Below, piece by piece: positions 43,416 through 51,915 of a stretch of DNA of 64,000 nt. A model generated the notes under the pieces. That model worked only from the letters and a program-made list of their open reading frames with translations, did no database searches and had not been told where the DNA came from. Position 1 is the first letter of the stretch, and each line of letters starts with the position of its first letter. The stretch is from Peteryoungia desertarenae. GTDB taxonomy: Bacteria; Pseudomonadota; Alphaproteobacteria; Rhizobiales; Rhizobiaceae. Location: positions 160,001-224,000 of the forward strand of contig NZ_CP058350.1 of NCBI RefSeq assembly GCF_005860795.2, written 5' to 3'. Made by a program: the position numbers and the translations under genes.

Positions 43416-43452
43416 CAAAAAGGGCTGGCGCCGACCGTCATCGGCGCAAGCC
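43416..43452 (-). terminator. Rho-independent terminator of the SDR gene (minus strand)
   Basis: Read on the minus strand: an imperfect 12-base stem (GGCT-G-CGCCGA arms at 43423-43434 and 43441-43452, one mismatch), 6-base loop, then five T residues. It serves the SDR gene ending at 43470 and may also stop the convergent stress gene. Confidence 0.75.
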
Positions 43453-43469
43453 TTGGCTTATGAGGGGGC

Positions 43470-44249
43470 CTATCTAAGAAGGCTCTGCCCGCCATCAATC
43501 CAGATCGGGCTGCCCGTCACATGACGCGCCAAATCCGACACCAGGAAACCGATCACATCAGCAACCTCGTCAGCAGTACCCGATTCTCCTCCGGTCAACG
43601 GTATGTCGCCATTCGGCCACTCCACGGAAACGCCGCTTTCATCAGCCTTGCGAATATCGGTATTGTCCCCGATTTCCGTATCGATGGCACCGGGACAGAC
43701 AGCATTGATCCGAATGCGGTGGCGGCCAAGCTCAAGCGCCAGCTGCTGCACCATGGCGACTTGCGCGGCCTTCGTGGCGGAATAGGCCGTCGCGCCCGGC
43801 GAGGAGAATGTGCGGGTGCCGTTGATGGATGCAACCACCACAATCGAACCGCCATTCTTCTTGAGTTGGGGCACCGTGTGGTGAAGCGTGAGATAGGTCC
43901 CACGAAGATTGACCGAGACCGTCTTGTCAAACTCTTCAGGCTTCAGATCATCAATCGGCGCCCAGGTCCCGTTAATGCCGGCATTCGCCACAACGATATC
44001 GAGCGCCCCTCGAGCAGAAATCAGATCGTTGACAGCTGACCGGACATCCTGATCCTCGCCGACGTCACCCAGCAAAACCCGACCGCGACCGCCACATTCC
44101 TTTAGCGCATGTAGCGTTTCCTCAAGCTCATCCTCAGTCCGGCTCAACAGCCCGACAAATGCACCGTCTTTTGCCAGGCGCAACGCGGTCGCCCGCCCAA
44201 TGCCGGAGCCGGCGCCGGTTACCAGAGCCGTCTTGCCTTCAAGGTTCAT
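43470..44249 (-). CDS. Short-chain dehydrogenase/reductase
   Basis: 259 residues from ATG 44249 (an ATG at 44273 adds 8 residues). Classical SDR: NAD(P)-binding TGAGSGIGRA at about 12-21, NAG in VVANAGING, catalytic Ser in ASINGTR region and Tyr-x3-Lys in AYSATKAAQVAM. No Arg immediately after the second strand of the nucleotide site except in LLSRTEDE, which suggests NADP(H). Substrate cannot be predicted. It follows the DUF3008 gene by 20 bases on the same strand, so both may be read from the EcfG-type promoter. Confidence 0.85.
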   Translation of the reverse strand: MNLEGKTALVTGAGSGIGRATALRLAKDGAFVGLLSRTEDELEETLHALKECGGRGRVLLGDVGEDQDVRSAVNDLISARGALDIVVANAGINGTWAPIDDLKPEEFDKTVSVNLRGTYLTLHHTVPQLKKNGGSIVVVASINGTRTFSSPGATAYSATKAAQVAMVQQLALELGRHRIRINAVCPGAIDTEIGDNTDIRKADESGVSVEWPNGDIPLTGGESGTADEVADVIGFLVSDLARHVTGSPIWIDGGQSLLR

Positions 44250-44269
44250 TGTCACTTGTTCATCCCTTA

Positions 44270-44458
44270 TCACTTGTGCGATACGTGCGCGGGTTTGCCT
44301 TTACGGCTCGTGGAGGCCATCTCTTCCAACTCCTTCTCCGACATGCTTTCCACCATGCTCCGGGAGGCTCCCTTAAGGTCGCTCTTCTTCGTATCTCCCC
44401 GTTTCGCTGAAAGAGCGGCACCGGCCGCCTTCTGCTGTGCTTTCGATTTTGCGGGCAT
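44270..44458 (-). CDS. Small basic DUF3008 family protein
   Basis: 62 residues: MPAKSKAQQKAAGAALSAKR, then acidic and Met-rich SMVESMSEKELEEMA and a Lys-rich tail ending KPAHVSHK. This fits the DUF3008 pattern, proteins of unknown role often upregulated in stress. An EcfG-type promoter is located 39-63 bases upstream. The SDR gene follows closely. Confidence 0.88.
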   Translation of the reverse strand: MPAKSKAQQKAAGAALSAKRGDTKKSDLKGASRSMVESMSEKELEEMASTSRKGKPAHVSHK

Positions 44459-44496
44459 TGCTCGGTATCCTGGCCTGATGATTGGTATGACCTGAA

Positions 44497-44521
44497 AACT
44501 TGTGGGATACCGAAGGGTTCC
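44497..44521 (-). promoter_or_regulatory. EcfG-type promoter of DUF3008-SDR (GGAAC-N16-AGTT)
   Basis: On the minus strand GGAAC (44521-44517), 16 bases, AGTT (44500-44497). One base differs from the CGTT consensus. A 9-base inverted repeat TCGGTATCC/GGATACCGA (44462-44470 and 44505-44513) spans the same region. Confidence 0.5.
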
Positions 44522-44592
44522 ACCTCAGCACTGTCTCGCCAGCCGGTTGCTTCATCGCCTGCATCGGGAACAATCAGGGAGGATGGGAATTG

Positions 44593-46701
44593 ATGGTGGT
44601 CACGCTGAATACGGGGGAACGCATGGACGCCAGCAGCAAGCAGTGGTCGGTCGAGGCCGGCGAATGGCAACGCCTTGGAGCCATCTACAACGGAGAAGGC
44701 ACCAACTTCGCTCTCTTTTCAGCCCATGCGGACAGGGTCGAGCTCTGCCTCTACGACGACAGCGGCGAGACAGAAATCACCCGCGTTGAGCTTCGGGAAT
44801 ACACCAATGAGGTCTGGCACGCATACCTGCCGGAGGTGAAACCCGGTATGCTTTATGGTTATCGGGTCCATGGCCCACATGATCCCGTCAATGGCCATCG
44901 CTTCAACGCGAACAAGCTGCTGCTCGACCCGTATGCTCGGGAGATCGTTGGCGGAATAAACTGGAGCAAAGCGCATTTTGGTTACGATCTCGACGCAGCG
45001 GACAAGGATCTTTCCTTCAGCACGATCGACAGCGGCCCCTTTATGCCGAAATGTCGGATAATCGACCCGGCAGCGAGCATTGAGCCAAAGGTGTTCAATC
45101 GTATCCCTTGGGCAGACGCGATTGTCTACGAAACCCATGTGAAGGGTTTCACGCAACTGAATCCGGCAATTCCCGCCGAGCTGCGCGGCACATTTGACGG
45201 CCTTGGACACAAGGCTGCTGTTGATTACATCCGCAGCCTCGGCATCACCTCTGTCGAACTGATGCCAGTTCATTCGTTCCCCGACGACGGGCATCTTCGC
45301 GAAAAGGGGCTTGCCAATTACTGGGGCTATAACACCCTAGGCTTCTTCTCGCCGGCCAGTCGCTATTATGGGCCGAAAGGCTTGGCAGGTTTCCGGGAAA
45401 TGGTCCGCGCCTTTCACGATGCCGGGATCGAGGTGATCCTTGACGTGGTTTATAACCACACTGCGGAAGGAAATGAGCTCGGTCCGACGCTTTCCTTCAA
45501 GGGCATCGACAATTTCTCCTACTACCGCACTCTGCCGGACAATCACCGCTACTACATCAATGACACGGGCACCGGAAACACGATCAATACATCCCATCCC
45601 CGCGTCCTGCAGATGATCATGGATTCCCTCCGCTACTGGGCGGAAGAGATGCATGTAGATGGCTTTCGCTTCGATCTCGGCACCATCCTGGGGCGCGAAC
45701 CGGGCGGCTTCGATCAGCGGGGAGGCTTCTTCGATGCAGTGGCACAGGATCCGGTACTCTCACGGGTCAAGCTGATCGGTGAGCCCTGGGACATTGGCCC
45801 AGGCGGTTACCAGGTTGGCGGCTTTCCGCCTGGTTGGGCGGAATGGAATGACAAATATCGCGACTCTACGCGCGAATACTGGCTCAATGGCGAGAATTCC
45901 GCGCCGGACTTCGCGGCCCGCCTGCTCGGCTCCGGAGACATCTATGACCAGAGGGGCCGCCGCCCCTGGGCCAGCGTGAACTTCGTGACGGCCCACGACG
46001 GTTACACACTGAACGACCTCGTCTCCTATGATCAGAAGCACAACGAGGCGAATGGTGAAGACAACAACGATGGCCACAATCACAATCTAAGTCACAACTA
46101 TGGCGCTGAGGGGCCGACCGACAATACCGACATCATTGAGCTACGCGAACGCCAGAAGCGGAATTTTCTCGCCACGCTCTTTTTCTCTCACGGTACTCCC
46201 ATGCTTTTGGGCGGAGATGAATTTGGCCGTTCTCAGTTGGGCAATAACAACAGCTACTGCCAGGACAACGAACTGAGTTGGCTTCATTGGGAAGGCCTGC
46301 CTCAGTCCTGCGAAGATTTGCGGGACTTCACCAGGCGTCTGATCGCACTCCGCAAGGCACAACCTCTGCTACGTCGCTCCGATTGGCGAGATGGGCTCAT
46401 CATCGATTGGTTCAATGTAAAGGGCGGCCATCAGCGCCCGGAACACTGGCTTGATGGCAATCCGCTAGCCCTCAGGCTCTTGCGTCCGGACTTGCGTGAC
46501 GCACCAGAGGAATGGACAGAGGTGCTCATGCTGTTCAATCCTCAAGCCGAGGCAATCAACTTTCGGACACCGAAGACGGGTGGATCAAGATGGAGATTGG
46601 AAATCTCGACAGAGTCAGTCGATCGAAGTGGAGACATCATCGCTGAGGGCGAAGCGATCGCCATGCAGGGACGATCATTCACCCTCCTTCGGCGCGATTA
46701 G
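44593..46701 (+). CDS. glgX: Glycogen debranching enzyme (isoamylase type)
   Basis: 702 residues from ATG 44593, which follows GGGAGGATGGG; ATG 44623 with GGGGGAA is also possible. N-terminal carbohydrate-binding module 48 (GAIYNGEGTNFALFSAHADRVELCL, in part), then the GH13 barrel: DVVYNHTAEG, nucleophile Asp in VDGFRFDLG, acid/base Glu in LIGEPWD and FVTAHDGYTL. It removes alpha-1,6 branches from phosphorylase-limited glycogen. No other glycogen gene adjoins. The stop overlaps the next minus-strand gene by 4 bases. The first 30 residues are not conserved. Confidence 0.92.
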   Translation: MVVTLNTGERMDASSKQWSVEAGEWQRLGAIYNGEGTNFALFSAHADRVELCLYDDSGETEITRVELREYTNEVWHAYLPEVKPGMLYGYRVHGPHDPVNGHRFNANKLLLDPYAREIVGGINWSKAHFGYDLDAADKDLSFSTIDSGPFMPKCRIIDPAASIEPKVFNRIPWADAIVYETHVKGFTQLNPAIPAELRGTFDGLGHKAAVDYIRSLGITSVELMPVHSFPDDGHLREKGLANYWGYNTLGFFSPASRYYGPKGLAGFREMVRAFHDAGIEVILDVVYNHTAEGNELGPTLSFKGIDNFSYYRTLPDNHRYYINDTGTGNTINTSHPRVLQMIMDSLRYWAEEMHVDGFRFDLGTILGREPGGFDQRGGFFDAVAQDPVLSRVKLIGEPWDIGPGGYQVGGFPPGWAEWNDKYRDSTREYWLNGENSAPDFAARLLGSGDIYDQRGRRPWASVNFVTAHDGYTLNDLVSYDQKHNEANGEDNNDGHNHNLSHNYGAEGPTDNTDIIELRERQKRNFLATLFFSHGTPMLLGGDEFGRSQLGNNNSYCQDNELSWLHWEGLPQSCEDLRDFTRRLIALRKAQPLLRRSDWRDGLIIDWFNVKGGHQRPEHWLDGNPLALRLLRPDLRDAPEEWTEVLMLFNPQAEAINFRTPKTGGSRWRLEISTESVDRSGDIIAEGEAIAMQGRSFTLLRRD

Positions 46702-47708
46702 GTTTCCTTTTCCGGGACCAGAACTTCAAAATCATAGAACTGGCCACTGAGAAAAAGTCGACGTGCAGATATGATCACGGGAATGATCTCACCTCTGGCA
46801 TTACGGATCTGTGCTTTCTTGCCACTATAGCCACCTTCAGAATCAAGCATTGCCAAGCGCTCCGCACGACCGTCATCGCTGTCGACAACGACGCCGGAGG
46901 AAACCATCTCACTACCCGCGAGCTCGTCCCAATTCTTGCCAATAAGTTCAAGATACTTACGGTTGACCCGGACATAGCGTGAGCGTTTCTCGCCGATGGT
47001 TGAAATCGAGAATGCAACAGGCGATAGATCGAAAATGGCCTCAATGATCGGATCGGCTTGGGTCGCGACCTCAAGAGCAGACGCCCTGGATTTCGGCACC
47101 TTGGAATCGGGATCAATCACGACTGGATCATAGTCAGCTGGCAAAGAATATTCATCCCTGACAATCGCTACGAGGCGCCAGAGATCAATCTCGACAAAAA
47201 GCCCACGATGAGCGTCCTTGACCTCGGCAATGCTGGCCGGCAGGGATTGGCGGATTCGTTCCAGACGATTTTTCTCGACAGCACTGTCGGATTCTTGAAT
47301 CGCCTCACAGAACTTTTCGTCCGCGATTTCGAGTATCCGCGCATAGGCTTTGTCGAGTAGGGATCGTCGCTCCAGATTAACATCTTGAAGGGATTTGCTT
47401 CCATCCGCGATGGGCAGGCGCTCCAGCAGCTCACGAACCAACACTTCTTCAGGACAGTCATCCGTCAGCTTCGTTCCACGCGGAGCAAAACGCAACAGCC
47501 CCAGCATGGTACGCCCACCCAACGCATCAATATCGTACTCTAGCAATTCCCCTTGAGCACCGCGGGTACAGGCTTCAACACGCGCCACATCTCCAAGGTC
47601 ACCAAGGTATACACTGACTTGGCAAACAGTGGGCGGGAAGTTCAGCCAAGAAAACTCCTCACGGAACTGGTCCAGGTCCGCATCGTTCAGAACATATATC
47701 GTATACAT
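46698..47708 (-). CDS. PAS domain protein with an unrecognised N-terminal region
   Basis: 336 residues. Residues ~225-333 look like a PAS sensor domain (IIEAIFDLSPVAFSIST ... RYVRVNRKYLELIGKNWDELAG ... GGYSGKKAQIRNARGEIIPVIISAR). The first 220 residues have no family I can name; they contain a short beta region (TVCQVSVYLGDLGDVARVE) and a long helical stretch (about 100-190). There is no kinase, cyclase or DNA-binding output domain. A cytoplasmic sensor acting through partners is possible. The start is the ATG at 47708. Confidence 0.7.
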   Translation of the reverse strand: MYTIYVLNDADLDQFREEFSWLNFPPTVCQVSVYLGDLGDVARVEACTRGAQGELLEYDIDALGGRTMLGLLRFAPRGTKLTDDCPEEVLVRELLERLPIADGSKSLQDVNLERRSLLDKAYARILEIADEKFCEAIQESDSAVEKNRLERIRQSLPASIAEVKDAHRGLFVEIDLWRLVAIVRDEYSLPADYDPVVIDPDSKVPKSRASALEVATQADPIIEAIFDLSPVAFSISTIGEKRSRYVRVNRKYLELIGKNWDELAGSEMVSSGVVVDSDDGRAERLAMLDSEGGYSGKKAQIRNARGEIIPVIISARRLFLSGQFYDFEVLVPEKET

Positions 47709-47940
47709 TCAGGTCCCCCATCACGAAGCGCCGTGAACCAATCCACTCGCTCGCCCTGCTTGGCATAACCGCCATGCCACCAGTGTATGGCAACAAATTA
47801 GGCAGAAAAACTAGGCAAGATCGAGAGGGAAAGACTGAATTGAGGAGACTGTTTTTGATGAATGCCGCAATAATGTAACAATTTGCCCCTGAAACCCGCA
47901 ATAAGTGACGGGGCAAAATTACTCTGGTAGGCCCTTGCTG

Positions 47941-49131
47941 TTAGAAGAACGCCTGAATTCCAGTCTGTGCACGACCAAGAATCAGCGCATGCACATCATG
48001 GGTTCCTTCATATGTATTCACCGTTTCGAGGTTCTGCGCATGGCGCATAACGTGATACTCGATCTGAATACCATTTCCGCCGTGCATATCTCGGGCCATT
48101 CGGGCGACATCAAGCGCCTTGCCGCAATTGTTACGCTTGACGATGGAGATCATCTCTGGCGCAAACTGATGTTCATCCATCAGGCGCCCGACCCGCAATG
48201 ATCCAAGCAGGCCCAGCGAAATCTCTGTCTGCATGTCAGCAAGCTTCTTCTGGAAAAGCTGCGTACCGGCAAGCGGTTTGCCGAACTGTTTGCGATCAAG
48301 GCCATATTGGCGCGCGCGGTGCCAGCAATCTTCGGCAGCGCCCAGAACGCCCCAGGCAATGCCATAGCGTGCGCGATTAAGGCAGCCAAAAGGACCTTTG
48401 AGACCCGATACATTCGGCAGCAGAGCGTCTTCTCCGACCTCGACACCATCCATCACGATTTCGCCCGTCACGGAGGCGCGCAGGGAAAGCTTGCCGCCGA
48501 TCTTCGGTGCTGAAAGCCCCTTCATCCCCTTCTCAAGAATGAAGCCGCGGATGTCGCCACCATGCGCCTCGGACTTCGCCCAGACGACAAAGACATCTGC
48601 AATCGGCGAATTCGAGATCCACATCTTCGATCCGCGCAGCCGATAGCCGCCCTCGATCTTCTCCGCCCGGGTTTTCATGCCTCCGGGATCTGAGCCGGCA
48701 TCAGGTTCAGTGAGGCCAAAGCAACCGATCAGCTCACCGGAAACGAGACCCGGCAGATACTTGTCCTTTTGCTCTTCGGAGCCGTAGGCATGGATCGGAT
48801 AGATCACCAGGGACGACTGAACGCTCATCATCGAACGGTAACCGGAATCAACGCGCTCAACTTCACGCGCCACGAGACCGTAGGAGACATAACTTGCCCC
48901 GGCTGCTCCATACTTTTCCGGAAGAGTGACACCAAGAAGCCCGGCCTGCCCCATCATCCGGAACAATTCCGGCGCAACAGTCTCCTCAAGATAGGCTTCG
49001 CTGACACGCGGCATGAGTTCGCCTTGGGCAAAGTCGTGAGCTGCTTGCTGAATCATGCGTTCGTCTTCATTCAGCATGTCAGCCATCAGGAAAGGGTCGG
49101 ACCAGGAGAAGGGGCGCATTTCGCTCATCAA
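47941..49131 (-). CDS. gcdH: Glutaryl-CoA dehydrogenase
   Basis: 396 residues. FAD-dependent oxidation and decarboxylation of glutaryl-CoA to crotonyl-CoA, the late step of lysine breakdown. Acyl-CoA dehydrogenase signature ([20 protein letters not shown]) near residue 145; catalytic Glu375 in [17 protein letters not shown], and the group-specific [16 protein letters not shown] ending. The LysR gene at 49226 is divergent. In many proteobacteria a LysR-type regulator controls gcdH in the same arrangement. Confidence 0.95.
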   Translation of the reverse strand: MMSEMRPFSWSDPFLMADMLNEDERMIQQAAHDFAQGELMPRVSEAYLEETVAPELFRMMGQAGLLGVTLPEKYGAAGASYVSYGLVAREVERVDSGYRSMMSVQSSLVIYPIHAYGSEEQKDKYLPGLVSGELIGCFGLTEPDAGSDPGGMKTRAEKIEGGYRLRGSKMWISNSPIADVFVVWAKSEAHGGDIRGFILEKGMKGLSAPKIGGKLSLRASVTGEIVMDGVEVGEDALLPNVSGLKGPFGCLNRARYGIAWGVLGAAEDCWHRARQYGLDRKQFGKPLAGTQLFQKKLADMQTEISLGLLGSLRVGRLMDEHQFAPEMISIVKRNNCGKALDVARMARDMHGGNGIQIEYHVMRHAQNLETVNTYEGTHDVHALILGRAQTGIQAFF

Positions 49132-49162
49132 TCAATTCCTTTTCGATTTGACCCGCAGTTTG

Positions 49163-49223
49163 CTCATAACAAAACCAATTACAAGCCATGTTTACTCATG
49201 TGGCCATCAGGTCTATTCATAAC
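49163..49223. promoter_or_regulatory. Repeated TCATAAC boxes between gcdH and its LysR gene
   Basis: CTCATAAC at 49163-49170, CTCATG at 49195-49200 and TTCATAAC at 49216-49223 are similarly oriented, spaced 32 and 21 bases, in the 94-base divergent region. They are candidate LysR-binding repeats. Confidence 0.4.
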
Positions 49224-49225
49224 GG

Positions 49226-50158
49226 ATGCTCACTCATCAACGCCGCTTCCTGCCTTCCACCAGTGCACTCGCCGCCTTCGATTCCGTCGCGAAGCTTGGC
49301 AGCTTCTCGGCTGCGGCAAACGAACTGGCTCTGACACAAGGTGCCATTTCCCGACAGATCAGTCTGCTGGAAGACCAGCTGGGCGTGAAGCTTTTTGAGC
49401 GCACCAATCGCGGCGTCGAATTGACGGCGATCGGCCAAACCTATGCAAAGGGGATCGGCGATGCGCTGGCGACAATCCGTACGCTCTCGCTGGAGGCCAT
49501 GGCAACCCGTGACGACACACACCTGCGTCTTGCAATACTGCCGACATTTGGCACCCGCTGGCTGATGCCGCGCATTCCCGATTTCCTAAAGCGCAACCCC
49601 GCTGTCATCATCGATTTCGCAACCCGTATAGGACAATTCGAGTTTGAGGGATCAGGGCTCGACGCTGCCATCCATATCGGCGAGCCGAACTGGCCCGGAA
49701 CCGAATGTCAGTTCCTGATGCAGGAATTCGTCGTGCCCGTTTGCAGCCCGAGCTTCCTCGCAGAAAACCCGATCGCAAGCCCACAGGACCTGTTGAGCAA
49801 GCCGCTTTTCGACATGGCCTCCCGACCGAGGGCCTGGGAACACTGGTTTGATAGCCTCGACATAGCGGGCGGGCGCGGCGGCGGCATGCGCTTTGAACAA
49901 TTCTCCAATGTCGTGCAGGCCTGCCTTGCAGGGCTCGGTATCGCCCTTGTCCCAACCTTCCTGATCGAGCCGGAACTGGAAAACGGCCAACTCGTTCGCG
50001 CCTGGAACCATGAAGTCAAAAGCTCCAGTGCCTACTATCTGGTCCGACCGCTCTCAAAGATGGCTTATGGCCCGGCCACTGCATTTTCTCATTGGATACT
50101 GGACCAGGCGCGTGAGTTCACAGGCCCGCGCCGGGACCAGGGTCCATCAAAGACATGA
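49226..50158 (+). CDS. LysR family regulator (GcvA type), probable regulator of gcdH
   Basis: 310 residues: MLTHQRRFLPSTSALAAFDSV... with the winged helix LALTQGAISRQISLLEDQLGV and the effector domain LAILPTFGTRWLMPRIPDFL and DAAIHIGEPNWPGTE. It is closely similar in these blocks to the LysR protein encoded at 32199-33107. It is divergent from glutaryl-CoA dehydrogenase, so it is likely to control that gene in response to glutarate or a related metabolite. This is family knowledge plus context. Confidence 0.87.
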   Translation: MLTHQRRFLPSTSALAAFDSVAKLGSFSAAANELALTQGAISRQISLLEDQLGVKLFERTNRGVELTAIGQTYAKGIGDALATIRTLSLEAMATRDDTHLRLAILPTFGTRWLMPRIPDFLKRNPAVIIDFATRIGQFEFEGSGLDAAIHIGEPNWPGTECQFLMQEFVVPVCSPSFLAENPIASPQDLLSKPLFDMASRPRAWEHWFDSLDIAGGRGGGMRFEQFSNVVQACLAGLGIALVPTFLIEPELENGQLVRAWNHEVKSSSAYYLVRPLSKMAYGPATAFSHWILDQAREFTGPRRDQGPSKT

Positions 50159-50227
50159 TGATCCGCAGACGAGGATCACACGTATCTGAGCGCAATGTTC
50201 AAAACTCCATGGACGGGAGATCGAAGC

Positions 50228-50629
50228 ATGCTCGAATATGTGAGGAAAACCTTATTGGCTCTGTTTGCAATCATGCTTTCAGTGCCGGCAGCACTGGCAA
50301 CGGAACGCTTTACAGCCGATGACATCAAGTCGGATATCATCGGCAAGCGTATCTACCTCGCCACACCATTTGGCGGCGAATTTCCCTTGAACTACCGCCG
50401 AGACGGGAAAGTCGATGGATCGGGTGAAGCCTTGGGGTTGGGTCGTTTTGCCAAGCCAAACGACACAGGTCGCTGGTGGATCAATGGTGACAGGCTTTGC
50501 CAACAGTTCACGAGTTGGTATCGCGGCGCTGCCATGTGCTTCGAACTGCAACGCATTGATCAGACCCGGCTCAAATGGACCCGCGACAACGGCCAGACCG
50601 GCACTGCCCGCATCGGCAACAGCATCTGA
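50228..50629 (+). CDS. Small secreted protein of unknown function
   Basis: 133 residues from ATG 50228, preceded by CGGGAG; an upstream in-frame ATG at 50195 would spoil the signal peptide. A signal peptide (TLLALFAIMLSVPAALA) is followed by about 107 residues of a single domain with two cysteines (RLCQQFTSWYRGAAMCFELQ, in two parts RLCQQF and AAMCFEL) that could form a disulfide, and many Trp/Arg residues. Resembles periplasmic hypothetical proteins of rhizobia; no function can be assigned. Confidence 0.75.
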   Translation: MLEYVRKTLLALFAIMLSVPAALATERFTADDIKSDIIGKRIYLATPFGGEFPLNYRRDGKVDGSGEALGLGRFAKPNDTGRWWINGDRLCQQFTSWYRGAAMCFELQRIDQTRLKWTRDNGQTGTARIGNSI

Positions 50630-50697
50630 ATAACGCACTTGCTTGCGGCGTAGCGCAAAGTCTAGCCTCCAGGCGTTTGAGATGAGGGGGACAGCGC

Positions 50698-51156
50698 ATG
50701 GCTGTTGGCAAGGATCGACCAATCGGAGCGGTGGCCACTCTCGGAGCGCGTGGCTACCCTCACATCCGATCGAGAACCGGCGGCGAGATTCGTATCGCCA
50801 CGGGAGCGGAAGAAGCAGGCTTCAACCCCCTTGATTTGTTATTGGCCGCACTTGCATCCTGCCTTTCAATGAGCGTGCGGATAGCGGCCCGCGAACATGG
50901 CCAAAACTCCTACCTGACCGAAGTCACCGTGGATGTGACGGCTGAGAAGGATGCCGCCGACAAGAGCAGGCTCAGCGCCATATACGCGGATATAGTCGTA
51001 ACCGGTGAGCTGTCTGCAGACATGCTTGACCACATTGTCCAAAGAGCGGACGACCTGTGTACGGTCAGCAACGCTCTGGCTATTCATCCAATAATCACGG
51101 TGCGGAATGAGTGTTTTCGAGAAGTCGAAGCGTCAATTGATCCTGATGACCGTTGA
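50698..51156 (+). CDS. OsmC family peroxide/organic hydroperoxide reductase-like protein
   Basis: 152 residues. The OsmC/Ohr fold has two active-site cysteines, here Cys55 in AALASCLSMSV and Cys121 in ADDLCTVSNAL, both in the usual contexts. It may detoxify organic hydroperoxides with thiol cofactors. GAGATGAGGG precedes ATG 50698. Its 3' end overlaps the convergent DUF1810 gene by 62 bases. Confidence 0.85.
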   Translation: MAVGKDRPIGAVATLGARGYPHIRSRTGGEIRIATGAEEAGFNPLDLLLAALASCLSMSVRIAAREHGQNSYLTEVTVDVTAEKDAADKSRLSAIYADIVVTGELSADMLDHIVQRADDLCTVSNALAIHPIITVRNECFREVEASIDPDDR

Positions 51157-51538
51157 AGAAGCGCTCGAGCGCAAGACGGTAGAGATGATCGCCGCTACCG
51201 CCTTCAGCTGCATCGAATAATGTCATCGATGAGCGAAATTTCATGTCATCCGGCACCCCAAAGATCTCGCGCGCCGAGGACCCGTCAATTAACAGAACGG
51301 TTCTGGTGCATAATCGCAACCGCTCGCCAAGCACCGGATGCCGAAGATAGGCTTGGGCCTCCGTCAGGGAGCGAATCCCATAGAACTGAGCTGTCTGGGA
51401 GGTGCCCAGTCCGCGCATTTGCGGAAATATAAACCACATCCAGTGACTGGACTTTGTGCCGGCGAGAAGCTCCGACATGACGGCCGTGATGACGGCATCC
51501 TGTGGCGACAGGAAACGTTTCAAGTTGAAGGCGTCCAT
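51095..51538 (-). CDS. DUF1810 family protein
   Basis: 147 residues from ATG 51538, with AGGAAG upstream. The longer open frame to 51865 has no family resemblance. DUF1810 hallmarks: a helical N-terminus (FNLKRFLSPQDAVITAV), SSHWMWFIFPQMRGLG, AQFYGI, LRHPVLGERLRLCTR and the segment EIFGVPDDMKFRSSMTLF. Function unknown (some members are calpastatin-like by name only). It is convergent with OsmC with an overlap of 62 bases. Confidence 0.88.
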   Translation of the reverse strand: MDAFNLKRFLSPQDAVITAVMSELLAGTKSSHWMWFIFPQMRGLGTSQTAQFYGIRSLTEAQAYLRHPVLGERLRLCTRTVLLIDGSSAREIFGVPDDMKFRSSMTLFDAAEGGSGDHLYRLALERFFNGHQDQLTLRLLENTHSAP

Positions 51539-51915
51539 TAGTCTTCCTGCATTTGGCTTCCAGATTCCTAACGCCAAACCGGGCCAAAGGATGCGATTGG
51601 GGCAACAAATGAGGATGTGTCTTCGCGTTCCGTTGACAATCTGGCCGCCATTAGACGCGTCAACCTTGACCTTCGCCGAAGCTTTGGTAACAAGAATGTG
51701 TTCGAAACGGAGTTCAGCGGCCGTTGCGATCAAACCAGGTGCCGGGCCCCTCTGGCGAGAGTTCGCACGGCGCTCTCGCGATGTCGGTACCGCCAGCAAG
51801 AAGCCGGCGGATTCACGCAAATGACAATCCAGAACATCCATCAGGCGGATGCGTGCAGGGCGCACCGCACATCACCATGCGCAAGAGAATTTCCGCGTCT
51901 CAGGGAGGCAAGACA
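51539..51915. other. Gap of 377 bases without recognised gene
   Basis: Between the divergent DUF1810 and TerC-like genes. Frames of up to about 120 codons exist on both strands but show no recognisable family, poor codon pattern and no ribosome binding site. A plus-strand frame at 51617-51919 overlaps the TerC-like start. I see no clear terminator or promoter except a GGGAGG ribosome binding site at the end. Confidence 0.5.

Noticed and set aside
51595..51865. N-terminal extension of the DUF1810 gene
   Set aside because: No family similarity; a good ribosome binding site lies directly before ATG 51538.
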